DNA of 64,000 bases from Cyclobacterium roseum. Its GTDB lineage: Bacteria > Bacteroidota > Bacteroidia > Cytophagales > Cyclobacteriaceae. Positions 54,400 to 63,370 of this stretch are shown here, piece by piece. The notes under the pieces are model-generated. The model saw only the letters and a list, made by a program, of their open reading frames with translations, was not told the DNA's origin and did not search any database. Each line of letters opens with the position of its first letter. Positions within the stretch are counted from its first letter, which is position 1. A program made the translations under genes and the position numbers. The stretch is from contig NZ_WNKF01000002.1 of NCBI RefSeq assembly GCF_010119225.1, positions 1-64,000 on the forward strand. Reading direction: 5' to 3'.

Positions 54400-55317
54400 T
54401 TACTCATCCATTCTCTTTACGGAAATACTCTCCCCCATGACGATACCTATCCCATTCGAGATATTGGAATACACCTGCACCGGCTGAGCAAAGGGATCCC
54501 CTTCATTCCACCATTGCAAGCCGTACGTGGAATGAAAGAGGTAATAGTTTCGGGTAACGGATTTCAAGGTAAATTTAATTTCACCCTCCATATCATCCGA
54601 AAAATAACTACCATTAAGAAACAGATCAATGACGGCTTCTCTTCCCTCAAAAAGTTTATCGTCAATCAGTAATTCCCCATCGGTATTGTAGTCCTTTTCG
54701 TAGGTTGGGTTTTTGGGCTCCAGGTAAAGTGGGTAGTTGTCTTCATAATACACCGTATTTCCATTCTCATCCGTATAGGTATACTGCCTGTAAAATTCTG
54801 CAGAAATCTCATAATAATTTTCTCCTTCCGGGTCATCAAAGATAAGCGTCACATCGTCATTGGAGGACCAGGCATCCACCTGCACCGTCCCCTGGTAAAT
54901 CAAATCTTTTATGGGAACAGAAATGGGGATAATCTCTGACGCACGCACGGTTTCATATCCTTCCACATCTACTTCAACCGTATATTCATTTCCCTGGGTC
55001 AGCAGTCTGTTTAGATTTGTATATTCGCCTGTTTCTTCAACGAATGAAAGTGGGAGTGTCTCTCCTTCATGAATCAGCCTTACGGCTGCATCCTTGATGG
55101 GAACAAACTCCCAGTTATTATCCAGAATGTGCTTGCTGTAGCTAAGCCTTACGCTGGGAAAGGTATTGTGTCGGAGACTGGAGTTCAGGGTGATCTGCGG
55201 CTTTTCGAAAGGTATGTCGATATCCACGGTGGTCTCGCAGGCAAAAAGCAAAAACGCAAACCCAACGAGCTTTAGCGGGCCGGGAAAAATCGCAGTCAAC
55301 AGTTTGTTCTTTTTCAT
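54400..55317 (-). CDS. DUF4249 lipoprotein
   Basis: 305 residues from ATG at 55317 (a TTG directly before it also reads in frame). The lipobox LLFAC near residue 27 marks a lipoprotein. The mature domain is DUF4249: EKPQITLNSSLRHNTFPSV near the start, VKDLIYQGTV-like beta strands and an acidic middle (EDNYPLYLEPKNPTYEKDYN). The family is found next to TonB-dependent receptors in Bacteroidota, as here (5-base gap), and is thought to be a surface or periplasmic partner of the receptor. Confidence 0.85.
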   Translation of the reverse strand: MKKNKLLTAIFPGPLKLVGFAFLLFACETTVDIDIPFEKPQITLNSSLRHNTFPSVRLSYSKHILDNNWEFVPIKDAAVRLIHEGETLPLSFVEETGEYTNLNRLLTQGNEYTVEVDVEGYETVRASEIIPISVPIKDLIYQGTVQVDAWSSNDDVTLIFDDPEGENYYEISAEFYRQYTYTDENGNTVYYEDNYPLYLEPKNPTYEKDYNTDGELLIDDKLFEGREAVIDLFLNGSYFSDDMEGEIKFTLKSVTRNYYLFHSTYGLQWWNEGDPFAQPVQVYSNISNGIGIVMGESISVKRMDE

Positions 55318-55322
55318 CAAAA

Positions 55323-57671
55323 TTAGAATTTAAACCCATAAGAAAAGGAGGGGATAATGGGGAAAAGGCTGTATTGCATTACCTTTCTGTTTCCCTGCCG
55401 GTCATTACCCAGATCCATAAAGAACGGATTCATCCGATTGTACACATTGTAAATTCCCAGTGTCCATTTCCGTTCGCCCCATTTTTTGGTTTTCCACCAG
55501 CTAAAGCTCAAATCCAGTCGATGGTAGTCCCTGTTTCTGAAATTATTTCGGCTTTCATAGTAATTTATATTCGGTCTGGAAAATCCCCCGTAACGGTTCA
55601 CTTCCATTCCCTCATAGCGTTGCGTCGGTAAGGATACTGCATTTCCGGTTCCGTACACCCAGGCCAGAGAAAAATCCTTGTTGTCTTTCCATTCGTGGGT
55701 CAGTGCCAGACTGATATCATGCCTTCGGTCGTACTTATACGGAAACCAATCGCCAAAATTAATCTCATCAAATCTTCGTTCTGTATTGGATAAGGTATAT
55801 CCCAACCAGCCGGAAATTTTTCCTACTTTTCGTTGCACCAGGAATTCGGCACCATAACTCTTTCCCTCCCCGACGGCCACTTTATCCTGCCAGTCCTCAT
55901 CCAAATTGAGGTAAGTGGCTCCGTCTTTGTACTCAATCAGTCCATCCATGGTCTTGTAGTAGGCTTCCAGACTGATCTCAAAACCTTTGAAATTACGTAC
56001 TCCTCCGAAAGCAACCTGCATGGCTTCCTGAGGTCCGATAGTTGGTGTCGCCGGTACCCAAAGGTCGGTGGGTAGCCCCAGTCCCGCATTGGTCAGGAGG
56101 TGAATAAACTGGGTCATGGTTACAAAGGAAGCCTTTAAAGAGGTGCTGGAATTGAGCAGGTACCGGGCGGCAATCCTCGGCTGTAGGCTATTGTAATCTT
56201 GATCTTCGGTAAGGAAACCCGAGTAATGCAGGCCCAGGTTGGCCTTCAGGCGGGAGCTGAGATTAATATCGTCCTCTACATACACGGCATACTCCATCGA
56301 ATTCAATTCATCGGCCCCCAACCTCAAATCGTTTTCGGATTCGCTGCTTTTGCTCGCATATACTCCTGGAGAAAATTTATGAAAAATCACCTGCCCTCCA
56401 AACCGAAGGTAATGATCCGGATTGGGAATGAATTCAAAATCGGATTTGTAAGCCCAGTCTCTGATCCCAGAAAAGTATCGCTCCGAATAGACATTGGTTT
56501 CGTCCACTCCAAATCCTGATATTTTTTCTTCGTAATTGCTGAAAAGATCAAATTTATATCGGCTGTGGGTGAAGGTGTGGTTGCTAAATAAGCGATTGTT
56601 GATGACATTATTCCAACGAAGAGCTGTAATAAAATTACCCCATTTCAGGCCAAATTCTTCATCATAATCCGTCCGTTCGTTTTCATAAACATAGTAGTCG
56701 TTATACCTGGAGTAAGCTTTGTCATCGCCTGAGTAAACACTTAGATAAATCCGATTTTTATCGTTGATTTTATGGTTGATTTTGCCATTCAGATCGTAAA
56801 AGTAGTACCCTATATTTTCACTACCACCAGTAGATGCCTTGATAAGGGGCCTTGCCAATAGATCCAGGTACGTTCTCCGGGCGGAAAAAATAAAAGAGGT
56901 CTGATCTTTCTTAATGGGCCCTTCTACGGTCACTTTAGATGCTATTAAGCCAATCGAGCCTTCCCCCTTTATCTCCTGCATGTTGCCCTCTTTCATGCTG
57001 ATATCAATTACCGAAGACAATCGCCCCCCGTACCGGGAGGGAAAACCTCCCTTGATCAGCTCAACGTTATTGATGGCATCCGCATTGAAAATGGAAAAGA
57101 ACCCGAATAGATGGGAGGCATTGTAAACCGGCACCCCATCTAGCAAAATCAGGTTTTGGTCAGGACCTCCTCCCCTAACATATAAGCCGCTTCCTCCCTC
57201 GGTACCCGATTGCACGCCCGGAAGCAATTGTAGTACCTTAAACACGTCCACCTCTCCCATCAAAGCCGGCAATTCTTTGATTTGTTTGAGGGGAACGTTA
57301 ATCGAACTCATCCGGCTGACCTCCTGGATCTTGTCCATATCGCTGGCCGATACCACCACCTCTTCCAGGTTGCCATCCGGGACCAGCTCCACATTTATGA
57401 CCGTGTCTCCCTGTACGTTCAACTGAAGCCGTTTGGTCTGAAACCCTACAAAACTAACATAGAGATCCAGGCTGTCGCTGCTACTGGAATAACTGTAAAA
57501 TCCAAACTGATTGGCCACTGCTCCCTTTTCGGCAACCCTATCAAAAACATTGGCTCCTATCAGATGCTCGCCCGTTCCTGCCTCTGTAATCGTCCCACTT
57601 ACAACTACTTTCTGAGCATAACCGCTTAAACTGAATAAAAGTAAAAAACAACTAAAAATTTGATTTTTCAT
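55323..57671 (-). CDS. TonB-dependent receptor
   Basis: 782 residues. Signal peptide (about 1-19, GYAQ), carboxypeptidase-regulatory-like domain (about 22-100; VSGTITEAGTGEHLIGANV), plug domain (about 125-235; LPALMGEVDVFKVLQLLPGV then VRGGGPDQNLILLDGVPVYN) and a beta-barrel ending in FSYGFKF with C-terminal Phe. Shorter than SusC (about 1000 residues) and without a SusD partner, so it is not a polysaccharide-utilisation transporter of that type; the ligand is unknown. The DUF4249 gene follows 5 bases downstream. A TATATTTG box lies upstream. Confidence 0.9.
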   Translation of the reverse strand: MKNQIFSCFLLLFSLSGYAQKVVVSGTITEAGTGEHLIGANVFDRVAEKGAVANQFGFYSYSSSSDSLDLYVSFVGFQTKRLQLNVQGDTVINVELVPDGNLEEVVVSASDMDKIQEVSRMSSINVPLKQIKELPALMGEVDVFKVLQLLPGVQSGTEGGSGLYVRGGGPDQNLILLDGVPVYNASHLFGFFSIFNADAINNVELIKGGFPSRYGGRLSSVIDISMKEGNMQEIKGEGSIGLIASKVTVEGPIKKDQTSFIFSARRTYLDLLARPLIKASTGGSENIGYYFYDLNGKINHKINDKNRIYLSVYSGDDKAYSRYNDYYVYENERTDYDEEFGLKWGNFITALRWNNVINNRLFSNHTFTHSRYKFDLFSNYEEKISGFGVDETNVYSERYFSGIRDWAYKSDFEFIPNPDHYLRFGGQVIFHKFSPGVYASKSSESENDLRLGADELNSMEYAVYVEDDINLSSRLKANLGLHYSGFLTEDQDYNSLQPRIAARYLLNSSTSLKASFVTMTQFIHLLTNAGLGLPTDLWVPATPTIGPQEAMQVAFGGVRNFKGFEISLEAYYKTMDGLIEYKDGATYLNLDEDWQDKVAVGEGKSYGAEFLVQRKVGKISGWLGYTLSNTERRFDEINFGDWFPYKYDRRHDISLALTHEWKDNKDFSLAWVYGTGNAVSLPTQRYEGMEVNRYGGFSRPNINYYESRNNFRNRDYHRLDLSFSWWKTKKWGERKWTLGIYNVYNRMNPFFMDLGNDRQGNRKVMQYSLFPIIPSFSYGFKF

Positions 57672-57988
57672 TTTGCAAATGCCTTATAGGGAAGCCAATC
57701 GATTTATATAAAATTTTGCAAATATATTTGAAATTTTGAATCAAATGAAAACAATAGGTATAATTAACGGAAAATTAATTACTATTTATAAACATCTGAA
57801 TTCCAATAACATGGACCTAACGGTGTTCTGATAAACGGAAAAACAAATGCCCTCTTTTTCCTTTCCAGCGCTACTAATACCCTAATACGAGACGTTTAAA
57901 ACCTACGAAATGCTACAGGGTTTTTCAAAAAAAAATGTTGGGGCTCTCTAACCGGGATTTCGTAGTAGCTTTTCTTGAAACAACCCGC
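57672..57988. other. AT-rich intergenic region
   Basis: 317 bases between two minus-strand genes. The part next to the receptor gene is AT-rich and carries its probable promoter. CTACGAAAT (57903-57911) and ATTTCGTAG (57957-57965) form a 9-bp inverted repeat. No gene is seen. Confidence 0.4.
57719..57726 (-). promoter_or_regulatory. Possible -7 promoter box (TATATTTG)
   Basis: On the minus strand TATATTTG matches TAnnTTTG, 48 bases upstream of the TonB receptor start. A TTTG at 57745-57742 lies 15 bases further up, shorter than the usual -33 spacing. Confidence 0.45.
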
Positions 57989-59785
57989 TTACCTCAACCT
58001 TTTTCTCAAGATAAATACCGCCCCAAAACCAATACCTGCCAACCCCATCAACAAAACGCCACTAAGTGAATCTCCAAACAAAAAATGTCCTGTGCCAAAC
58101 AAAAAAGCATAAACGGCGGTGACTCCGGCTGCAAAAGCAAGCAGGGAAGCCTGAAAATCAAAGACCAGAGAACTTGCAATCGGCTGTCCATTATCACGCA
58201 AACGCTTATGAATTCGTCGCCAACCAGGACCTGGAGCCTTTGTTTTTCGAACGAATGCCATTAATACCTTTCCATCCGTATCCGGTGTCCAATAGGCTGC
58301 GGCCATCCAACTCAGGGTAGTGATCACAATGCCGATAAGCAACTCGGCAGCCGTTGTCAGGGGCTCAAAAAGGGCTGGATGTAAAAAAGCAAAATACAAG
58401 GCCATCAAAAAGGAAACGGCCATGGCCACCATTTCACTTATGGCATTGATACGCCACCAATACCACCTCAATATGTAAATCAGCCCCGTTCCGGCTCCAA
58501 TCTGCAGTAAAATGGCAAAGGTCTGTAGGGCATTTTCCAGTTGCAAGGCTACGTAACCACCGATCACCATGATGAGCAGGGTGGTGAGCCGGCCCATCCC
58601 TATCAGGTGCCTTTGAGAAGCATCGGGCCGAATAAACCTTCGGTAAAAATCATTTACGACGTAGGAAGACCCCAGGTTCAGCATGGTGGACAAGGTAGAC
58701 ATATAGGCTGCCACCAGGGAAGTAACCACCAGCCCCATGATACCGACGGGCATAAAGGAAAGCATGGCCGGATAAGCCATATCATCCTGAACGATGGAGG
58801 CATCTGCTTCCGGAAACGCCTGCCTCAGGGCATCCAGATCTGGAAAGACAATGATGCTGCACAGGGCCACAATGATCCAGGGCCAGGGCCGGATCGCATA
58901 ATGTACGATTGTAAATAGCAACACGGAAGAAAGGGCATGGTTTTCATCCTTGGCAGCTAGCATGCGCTGCACGATAAACCCTCCGCCACCCGGCTCCGAT
59001 CCCGGGTACCAGACCGACCACCACTGTATAAAAACGGGAATCAGGAAAACGATTAAAAACAACTCCCAGTTATTAATGTCAGGGATAAAATCTAGTTTTA
59101 TGCTTACTTCAGGGTGCTGGAGTAGTTCATCCAGTCCACCAACGGCCGGATGATGGACCGAAACCCAAGCCGCAGCTATGGCACCAGCCAGGGAAATCCC
59201 AAACTGCATAAAATCGGTAAACACTACGCCTCGCAATCCTCCCAGGCTACTGTACAGTACCGTCACGAATCCCGAGATGAGCAACACAGGCAAGGGACTA
59301 AGCCCCAATAATACACCGCCGATCTTAATGGCTGCCAGGGATACGCCGGAGATAATGACCACATTAAAGAAAATCCCCAGGTAAATGGCTCGAAATCCCC
59401 GAAGAAAAGAGGCGGGTTTGCCGCTGTACCGCAGTTCATAAAACTCAATATCCGTCAACACTCCGGACCGTTTCCAAAGCCGGGCGAAAAAAAAGACGGT
59501 AAGCATTCCGGTCAACAAAAAACTCCACCATACCCAATTTCCGGAAATGCCATTTTTCCGGACAATATCCGTCACCAGATTGGGCGTATCCGTTGAGAAA
59601 GTAGTGGCAACCATCGAAATACCCAGTACCCACCAGGGGAGATTACCACCGGCTTTGAAAAATTCCTGTATGTTTTGAGCCGATTTTTTGGAGCTGTAAA
59701 TGCCAATCCCAAGGGATAACGCGAAAAACGAAACGAGTATCAGCCAGTCTATTCCCTGTAATAACATGGCCGGAATATAAGGCAT
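57989..59785 (-). CDS. Sodium:solute symporter family transporter
   Basis: 598 residues with about 13-15 hydrophobic helices; ATG at 59767 (MLLQGIDWLIL) is an alternative start. The N-terminal GIGIYSSKKSAQNIQEFFKAG and GLRGVVFTDFMQFGISLAG are characteristic of the SSS family (SLC5-like), which couples Na+ to import of sugars, vitamins or sialic acid. The substrate cannot be inferred. It is located near the sulfatase, which would release desulfated sugars, but 1.6 kb and a kinase gene separate them. Confidence 0.88.
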   Translation of the reverse strand: MPYIPAMLLQGIDWLILVSFFALSLGIGIYSSKKSAQNIQEFFKAGGNLPWWVLGISMVATTFSTDTPNLVTDIVRKNGISGNWVWWSFLLTGMLTVFFFARLWKRSGVLTDIEFYELRYSGKPASFLRGFRAIYLGIFFNVVIISGVSLAAIKIGGVLLGLSPLPVLLISGFVTVLYSSLGGLRGVVFTDFMQFGISLAGAIAAAWVSVHHPAVGGLDELLQHPEVSIKLDFIPDINNWELFLIVFLIPVFIQWWSVWYPGSEPGGGGFIVQRMLAAKDENHALSSVLLFTIVHYAIRPWPWIIVALCSIIVFPDLDALRQAFPEADASIVQDDMAYPAMLSFMPVGIMGLVVTSLVAAYMSTLSTMLNLGSSYVVNDFYRRFIRPDASQRHLIGMGRLTTLLIMVIGGYVALQLENALQTFAILLQIGAGTGLIYILRWYWWRINAISEMVAMAVSFLMALYFAFLHPALFEPLTTAAELLIGIVITTLSWMAAAYWTPDTDGKVLMAFVRKTKAPGPGWRRIHKRLRDNGQPIASSLVFDFQASLLAFAAGVTAVYAFLFGTGHFLFGDSLSGVLLMGLAGIGFGAVFILRKRLR

Positions 59786-59966
59786 AAACCTTAAAAAAGT
59801 AGCAACGATGCCCTAAAACAAGAGCATTTTTATAGGTATCAATGCTGAATGATAGCCAATCCATGGTGACAACGGATACGCGCTGGTGCCGATCAGAGTT
59901 GGGAGGAATTTTATAAGGTAAATACCAAAAAACGAGGTGGTACAAGTTGAGTATGTTCGAAAAAAC

Positions 59967-61067
59967 CTACCCCTTTAACGTAATAGTGAATCGGGTTCCC
60001 TGACATGGCTTGCTCTCGATTTCTATTTTCCCTCCCAATGCGGTGACGTGGTTGTGTACCAGGTACAATCCAATGCCTTTACTATCCGTATTGGAATGAA
60101 ACGTTTCTCTAAAACCAAACACCTTGTCCCCAACTTTCTCCATATCAAATCCGATTCCATTATCTTCAAAAACAAGCTGTGTAGAACCATTCCTAATCTT
60201 TGTGGAAACCGAGATAATCGCAGGGCTGCCTGGCATGGCATATTTAATAGAGTTTGTAAACATATTTAAAAAAATACTTTCCAGGTAAGCTTCGTTATAG
60301 TGTATCTCCTTACAGTCTGAAAAATCAACTTGCACCAGGGTATTAGACGTTTCTATCAAGGATCTAATTGAATTGACCACCTTTTTCAGGATCCTCTCCA
60401 GATCCAGGGGCTCCACCTCCACAGTCAATACATCTTTTTTGCTTAGATTATCTACGTACCCGTCTAGTGTGCTCTTCAATCTCTCTGTAGAAAGTTGCAT
60501 CAGCTCAATAAATTCCAATATTTCTGATTTCTCCATATTGGAGGCATTAAAAATGCTAAATAAAGAAAGCAGGTTATTGACCGGTGACCGTAAATCATGG
60601 GAGGTCGTGAAAGTAAGCTCTTTTAATTTTTCATTGGACTGCGTCAGTTTGGTGATCAGCGCATTTCTGTCCGCTTCCAGTTTCTTTTTATGCGTAATGT
60701 TTTTGGCTACCGCGTAGATAAGCCCTTCTTCCTTTGCCGGTACAGAGGTCCAGGAAAGCCAAATGATGTCGCCGGAATGGGTAATATACCTGTTTTCAAA
60801 ATTAAGCAGGGGAATTCCATCTGATATGATATAATTCCGGGTTTCCACCGTAGCCTCCAGGTCCTCCTGATGTACAAAGGAATTGATAGGCCTTCCATAT
60901 AAAATTTCATCCGGATACCCCAGCACTTTTTTTAAGGCCGGATTAATACGCTTAAAATACCCATCAAAGCCTGCCACACTAAACAAATCCAGGGACAAGT
61001 CAAAAAACAACTCCATTTTAAACGAAGTCGTTTCATAGAAATTCTGTTTTTTTGAGTAACAATCCAT
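59967..61067 (-). CDS. PAS-domain sensor histidine kinase, orphan
   Basis: 366 residues. One PAS domain (about 20-130; GFDGYFKRINPALKKVLGYP) is followed by a short coiled coil and a HisKA domain with phosphoacceptor His157 in SHDLRSP, then an HATPase domain (about 240-366) with the N box NMFTNSIKYA, G1 box DNGIGFD and G2 box SKGIGLYLVHNH. No transmembrane helix is seen, so it senses a cytoplasmic signal. No response regulator is adjacent, so it is an orphan kinase. No ligand-binding residues in PAS point to haem or flavin. Confidence 0.87.
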   Translation of the reverse strand: MDCYSKKQNFYETTSFKMELFFDLSLDLFSVAGFDGYFKRINPALKKVLGYPDEILYGRPINSFVHQEDLEATVETRNYIISDGIPLLNFENRYITHSGDIIWLSWTSVPAKEEGLIYAVAKNITHKKKLEADRNALITKLTQSNEKLKELTFTTSHDLRSPVNNLLSLFSIFNASNMEKSEILEFIELMQLSTERLKSTLDGYVDNLSKKDVLTVEVEPLDLERILKKVVNSIRSLIETSNTLVQVDFSDCKEIHYNEAYLESIFLNMFTNSIKYAMPGSPAIISVSTKIRNGSTQLVFEDNGIGFDMEKVGDKVFGFRETFHSNTDSKGIGLYLVHNHVTALGGKIEIESKPCQGTRFTITLKG

Positions 61068-61462
61068 AGCTGATTAAAAATTGAACCGTAAAAGTATCAT
61101 GTGAAATAAATGTTTTGACAATTTTTGTTTCAAATACATGCTGTTTCCAGTAATAAAAATATCAAATAATTTAATTAATCTCTTACAATACGCATTAAAT
61201 TTTATGAAAGGCTATTCCAATGTATCAACTTTTGTAAAAAAATAATCGATTAAGCTAATTCTTTTGTGATAAAATTCAAATTTTTTAGTTTAAAAAGATT
61301 TTTTAGACCTATTAACACCTAACTAAAAACCGTTGATTTAAGCGGGCCCCATATTAAAATTAAAATCCATTTGTTTTCATTTACCCGCTCCGGGCTTTTT
61401 TTCCTTTACTATTCTCAAATAAATCCGTTCTTATGGGCTATATCGTTTTTTAGATAAAACAA
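61068..61462. other. AT-rich intergenic region with inverted repeat
   Basis: 395 AT-rich bases between two minus-strand genes. AGCGGG (61341-61346) and CCCGCT (61384-61389) form a short inverted repeat followed by CCGGGC and a run of seven T on the plus strand, a terminator-like pattern for a plus-strand transcript that has no known gene. No protein frame is seen. Confidence 0.35.
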
Positions 61463-63370
61463 TTACTTGTGTGTATCTATGACCCTACCACAGTTGATCT
61501 GGGTTTGATCCAGTGCCATTCCGATAAACATGGGGTAACTCCAGCTTTTGTAGCGGCCCCAAATTTCCCCGGAATACCTCGGGAAAATTTCCTCTTGAAT
61601 CACTTCCAGCAAGGGTTGGGCTTTATCACCCAATTGTCGCACACTAATCGCCGCCTGTAATACCTGCACGGCATCATCCAGTTTGAGCATTCGTTCCAAT
61701 ACCTCAAATGCCTGAGGATCATTCATTCTCTTTGCCGCAATTTCTGCCGCTTTGATGGCTACCGCCGGTGCCTCATCCTGCATCAATTGGCTCAAATGAG
61801 GCAAAACCATACCGATTTCTCCGGAATAGGCATCCAATGCCACCAATGCCCAAAATCGAGCAGAAGACTCCTCCGATTCAAAAAAAGGAATCAACGTCTC
61901 CGGTTCCTCCACCTCTCCCGTCATTCGGGCCACCTCCAATAGCTCACGGAAGGTCTCCGGAGTGTAGCCCTGTGCGATTTCGTAAACACTTTTGCCTGCC
62001 GTTTTTGCCTGCTCCATCATGATTCCCTCCGTAACCAAACCGGTATCCCGGTGCCGGATCATCCATTCGTCCAACTCTTGCCGCAAGCCGGAGATCCGTT
62101 CTGCCAGTTCCGATTGGTCAATCAGGTTATGTTGTTCCAAAGGATCGTTTTCTAAATCGTATACGACTTCAACTGGCTTGGGAGCAAACAGTTGTAAGAC
62201 AGATTCCGACAGTTGCCCCCTATCCCGCAAGCGATTGATTTCCGCATAACTTCCACCTTTGTTGAAAATCAAAGCGTTCTGGTAGTAAGGCAATTGGGGC
62301 ATAAAATGCCGGACGTATAAATACCTCCCGTCATATACGGATCGGGATACTTCGTAACAATCATCTGCCCGGTCCCGGTATCCAAACACAAACTCCTTTT
62401 CTTCCGCTGCTTCTCCCAAAAAATTCTTTCCCTCCATCATCTCCGGAACCTCAGCACCCGCCAACCGAATCACGGTGGGGGCAAAATCTACAAATCCTAC
62501 CTTTCTGTCGGTTACGGAGGCTTGAATGTTGCTTGCCAAATGGCTGTATTTGTCCGGGACGTGCAGAATAAAAGGGATTTGCAATCCGGCATTGTCCAGC
62601 CAGCGTTTATGGCCAGGTAAGCCGTGACCGTGATCCGAAAAAACGAACACAATGGTTTCATCCAGCAAGCCATCGGCTTCCAACTGTCCGAGCAGTTTGC
62701 CCACTTCCTGATCAAAAACCGCCAGCAGGTCGTACATATGTGCCCATATCTCTCTCATTTTGGGACTGTCCGGAAGGTGAGGTGGTAAAACCGCCTGATC
62801 GGGATCACTGTATACCTCCAGCGACTCGGTATCGCATTCCCGTAGGGCATTGGTTGGACCTTCATGGGTCATCATGAAATTAAATACACTGAAAAAAGGT
62901 TGCCCATCTGCCCGGTTTCGCCAATGTGCTTCCCTGCTGCTTTCATCCCAGCGTCCCTGGTGATCAAAGTTGTAATCGGTTTTGACATTATTGCTGGTGT
63001 AATAGCCCGCTTCCTTTAATACCTCGGGTAAAATTTTCAAGTTTTCCGGAACCGGTATTTCCGAGCGAAGGTGTTGGGTTCCCAGGGAACTGGCATACAT
63101 TCCCGTAATTAAAGTAGACCGGGCTGGCGCACAAATGGGAGCATTGGAAAATGCCTGGGTAAAGCGAATACTTGTTTTAGCCAGGCTGTCGATATAGGGG
63201 GTTCGGGCGTAGGCATCTCCGTAACATCCGTAGATGGGACTCAGGTCTTCATGGGAAATCCATAAGATATTGGGCTGTTCAGGTAATTCTTCGTTCGCTC
63301 CACATGCCATTAATCCCAGTAATATCAGGAGCACAACGCAAATGAGTGTTTCCAGGTGAATTATTTTCAT
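61463..63370 (-). CDS. Sulfatase lipoprotein with C-terminal HEAT-like region
   Basis: 635 residues. The lipobox LMAC (Cys23) predicts a lipid anchor. The sulfatase domain starts NILWISHEDLSPIYG (about 34-48) and carries C-A-P-A-R (Cys80 to Arg84), the formylglycine site, so a maturase is needed elsewhere in the genome. GTQHLRSEIP and SDHGHGLPGHKRW are further S1 motifs. From about 500 the chain has HEAT-like helices (AVAIKAAEIAAKRM). It is S1-type; the sugar substrate is unknown. It overlaps the upstream DUF1593 gene by 4 bases (ATGA), so translation is coupled. Confidence 0.87.
   Translation of the reverse strand: MKIIHLETLICVVLLILLGLMACGANEELPEQPNILWISHEDLSPIYGCYGDAYARTPYIDSLAKTSIRFTQAFSNAPICAPARSTLITGMYASSLGTQHLRSEIPVPENLKILPEVLKEAGYYTSNNVKTDYNFDHQGRWDESSREAHWRNRADGQPFFSVFNFMMTHEGPTNALRECDTESLEVYSDPDQAVLPPHLPDSPKMREIWAHMYDLLAVFDQEVGKLLGQLEADGLLDETIVFVFSDHGHGLPGHKRWLDNAGLQIPFILHVPDKYSHLASNIQASVTDRKVGFVDFAPTVIRLAGAEVPEMMEGKNFLGEAAEEKEFVFGYRDRADDCYEVSRSVYDGRYLYVRHFMPQLPYYQNALIFNKGGSYAEINRLRDRGQLSESVLQLFAPKPVEVVYDLENDPLEQHNLIDQSELAERISGLRQELDEWMIRHRDTGLVTEGIMMEQAKTAGKSVYEIAQGYTPETFRELLEVARMTGEVEEPETLIPFFESEESSARFWALVALDAYSGEIGMVLPHLSQLMQDEAPAVAIKAAEIAAKRMNDPQAFEVLERMLKLDDAVQVLQAAISVRQLGDKAQPLLEVIQEEIFPRYSGEIWGRYKSWSYPMFIGMALDQTQINCGRVIDTHK

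Noticed and set aside
55323-57671. SusC/SusD polysaccharide-utilisation locus
   Set aside because: The receptor is too short for SusC and the adjacent lipoprotein is DUF4249, not SusD.
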